Source: Dehalococcoidia bacterium (lineage in GTDB: Bacteria > Chloroflexota > Dehalococcoidia > Dehalococcoidales > UBA1222). From it: DNA of 5,160 bases. Both the position numbers and the translations under genes were made by a program. Location: the NCBI GenBank assembly GCA_009786345.1, contig WQTJ01000072.1, positions 1 to 5,160 on the forward strand, read 5' to 3'. Below are positions 4,502 through 5,160 of the stretch, piece by piece. The notes beneath the pieces were generated by a model. The model was not told the origin of the DNA. It did no database searches and saw only the letters and a program-made list of their open reading frames with translations. Every line of letters begins with the position of its first letter. Within the stretch, counting starts at the first letter, position 1.

Positions 4502-4951
4502 ATGATTATAAAGGTTATATCCACTAACCGCAAGGCTCACCACAATTACGATATTCTCGAAACGTTTGAAGCCGGAATCGTATTGCTTGGTTCGGAAATC
4601 AAATCCGTGCGCGAAAGCCGCGTAAGTCTTGGTGAGGCTTACGTAAAAGCAGATCATGGAGAACTGTGGTTGGTGGGAGCACACATTGCGCGCTACGAAG
4701 CAGCCAGTTATATGGGTCATGATCCCATCCGTCCGCGCAAGCTGCTCATGCATCGTAAAGAAATCCGGCTTTTGCTGGCAAAGCTGGCAGAAAAAGGCCT
4801 TACTATTGTACCGTTACGCATGTACATCAAAGAGCATAAAGCTAAGCTGGAAATCGGACTGGGACGCGGTAAGAAGCTTTATGATAAGCGCGAAAGCATT
4901 ATGCGCCGCGAAAATGACCGTGAAATAGAACGTACATTAAAAAGGCATTGA
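4502..4951 (+). CDS. smpB: SsrA-binding protein SmpB
   Basis: SmpB binds the tRNA-like domain of tmRNA and delivers it to ribosomes stalled at the end of a message, completing the tRNA mimic in the decoding centre. The protein has 149 residues, about normal for the family. Visible signatures are TNRKAHHNYDI (8-18), EAGIVLLGSEIKSVR (23-37), the GELWLVGAHIARYE strand region (53-66), HDPIRPRKLL (73-82) and KGLTIVPLRMYIK (98-110). The C-terminal tail GRGKKLYDKRES (121-132) and the charged helix to the end enter the mRNA channel. I chose ATG 4502 because it begins MIIKVISTNRK as relatives do and sits at the predicted transcription start. The in-frame GTG at 4487 lies upstream of that start. Its partner RNA gene begins 22 bp after the stop, and I see no separate promoter for it, so co-transcription with processing is likely. 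Confidence 0.97.
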   Translation: MIIKVISTNRKAHHNYDILETFEAGIVLLGSEIKSVRESRVSLGEAYVKADHGELWLVGAHIARYEAASYMGHDPIRPRKLLMHRKEIRLLLAKLAEKGLTIVPLRMYIKEHKAKLEIGLGRGKKLYDKRESIMRRENDREIERTLKRH

Positions 4952-4964
4952 GCCGTAAGGCTCA
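4949..4964 (+). other. GTAA-tetraloop hairpin on the smpB stop codon
   Basis: TGAGCC-GTAA-GGCTCA forms a six-base-pair stem closed by a GNRA-type tetraloop. Its first three bases are the smpB stop codon. No T-run follows, so it is not an intrinsic terminator. It lies 9 bases before the tmRNA 5' end and could be a stability or processing element between the two genes. Confidence 0.45.
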
Positions 4965-4973
4965 CACAAACAC

Positions 4974-5160
4974 GGGGACGCATGGTCTCGACAGTGGGAG
5001 TGTGCTACAGAATTGCAGGATGAGGTGCCATCCCCTCATTAAACAGGTGGCAAAAAAAACAACTGCCGAACCAGAATTGGTTCTGGCTGGCTAAATAAGC
5101 TAGCCCATCCAGCCTGACCCCATCCCGGCGGGTTGGGATTTGGGTGACAAAATGTCGGGG
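4974..5160 (+). ncRNA. ssrA: Transfer-messenger RNA (tmRNA), 3' end outside window
   Basis: tmRNA enters stalled ribosomes as an alanyl-tRNA mimic and then supplies a short reading frame that tags the nascent protein for proteolysis. The 5' end GGGGACG and the following GGTCTCGACAGTGGG fit the tRNA-like domain (consensus near GGATTCGACGG). PK1 can be drawn: stem 1 ATGAGG (5020-5025) with CCTCAT (5034-5039), and stem 2 TGCCA (5026-5030) with TGGCA (5048-5052). An A-rich single strand AAAAAAACAACT then leads to the resume codon, as in E. coli. After the tag stop, the C-rich and G-rich segments (about 5115-5153, e.g. ATCCC with GGGAT) start the downstream pseudoknots. The 3' half of the acceptor and CCA lie beyond base 5160. 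It follows smpB directly. The exact 5' end is taken from the GGGG run. Confidence 0.93.
5065..5094 (+). other. tmRNA proteolysis-tag reading frame (AEPELVLAG)
   Basis: Codons from GCC 5065 to GGC 5091, then TAA, encode AEPELVLAG. GCC is chosen as resume codon because it lies 12 nt after PK1 stem 2, has A at position -4, and gives a nine-residue tag aligned with the Dehalococcoides tag GERELVLAG that I recall. A frame beginning at GCA 5050 (adding AKKTT) is open, but that codon is inside PK1. The C-terminus is Leu-Ala-Gly, in place of the usual Leu-Ala-Ala. Confidence 0.8.

Noticed and set aside
4490..4928. Alternative-frame ORFs inside smpB (minus 4490-4753, plus 4656-4928).
   Set aside because: They overlap a firmly identified gene entirely and show no start signals.
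5003..5009. A third TGCTACA near the tmRNA 5' end, possibly another copy of the shared promoter element.
   Set aside because: It continues as GAA, not ATG, lies inside the mature tmRNA, and seven bases can match by chance.
5050..5064. tmRNA resume codon at GCA 5050, giving a 14-residue tag beginning AKKTT.
   Set aside because: GCA is part of TGGCA, the 3' strand of PK1 stem 2. GCC 5065 has the correct distance from PK1 and aligns with the recalled Dehalococcoides tag.

Overview
The window most likely comes from a bacterium of the Chloroflexota class Dehalococcoidia, or a close relative. The main evidence is at the right end: the tmRNA encodes a proteolysis tag that reads AEPELVLAG when placed with the pseudoknot PK1. 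This ends in -ELVLAG, close to the tag I recall for Dehalococcoides (GERELVLAG) and unlike the usual -ALAA. The gene mix fits: a DUF763 protein, an FmdB-type zinc ribbon, a YkgJ-type cysteine-cluster protein, a DUF1461/TIGR01906 membrane protein and SmpB. The assignment is inference, and no taxonomic search was run.

Layout, left to right. Bases 1-125 hold nothing recognisable. A minus-strand tRNA-Leu(CAG)/tRNA-Arg(GCG) pair (126-307) follows, driven by a fully consensus sigma-70 type promoter (TTGACA, 17 bp, TATAAT). Diverging from it, a second good promoter drives a plus-strand operon of an FmdB-family zinc-ribbon protein (458-691) and a DUF763/COG1415 protein with a helix-hairpin-helix (702-1799). 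A short transcription unit follows: -10 box, Shine-Dalgarno, 37-codon ORF (1914-2027) and a perfect palindrome (2051-2084) that probably terminates transcription from both sides.

In the middle, a minus-strand four-helix DUF1461/TIGR01906 protein (candidate Lit-type lipoprotein intramolecular transacylase, 2097-2807) diverges from a plus-strand YkgJ-like protein (2845-3294). Only 37 bp separate them and both look leaderless or nearly so. Convergent with the YkgJ-like gene is a minus-strand, translationally coupled membrane pair (3313-4412): an unrecognised small membrane protein and a PAP2-family protein whose start is GTG at 3945 and whose active-site motifs C1 and C2 are altered.

The right end is the trans-translation module: smpB (4502-4951), a GTAA-loop hairpin on its stop codon, and ssrA/tmRNA from about 4974, cut by the window edge. 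SmpB and tmRNA act together to rescue stalled ribosomes and tag the products.

I see no mobile element, CRISPR array, phage gene or obviously new multi-gene system. The items most worth a second look are the FmdB-DUF763 operon, the tmRNA tag, the altered PAP2 active site, the Lit-like protein and the 37-codon transcription unit.
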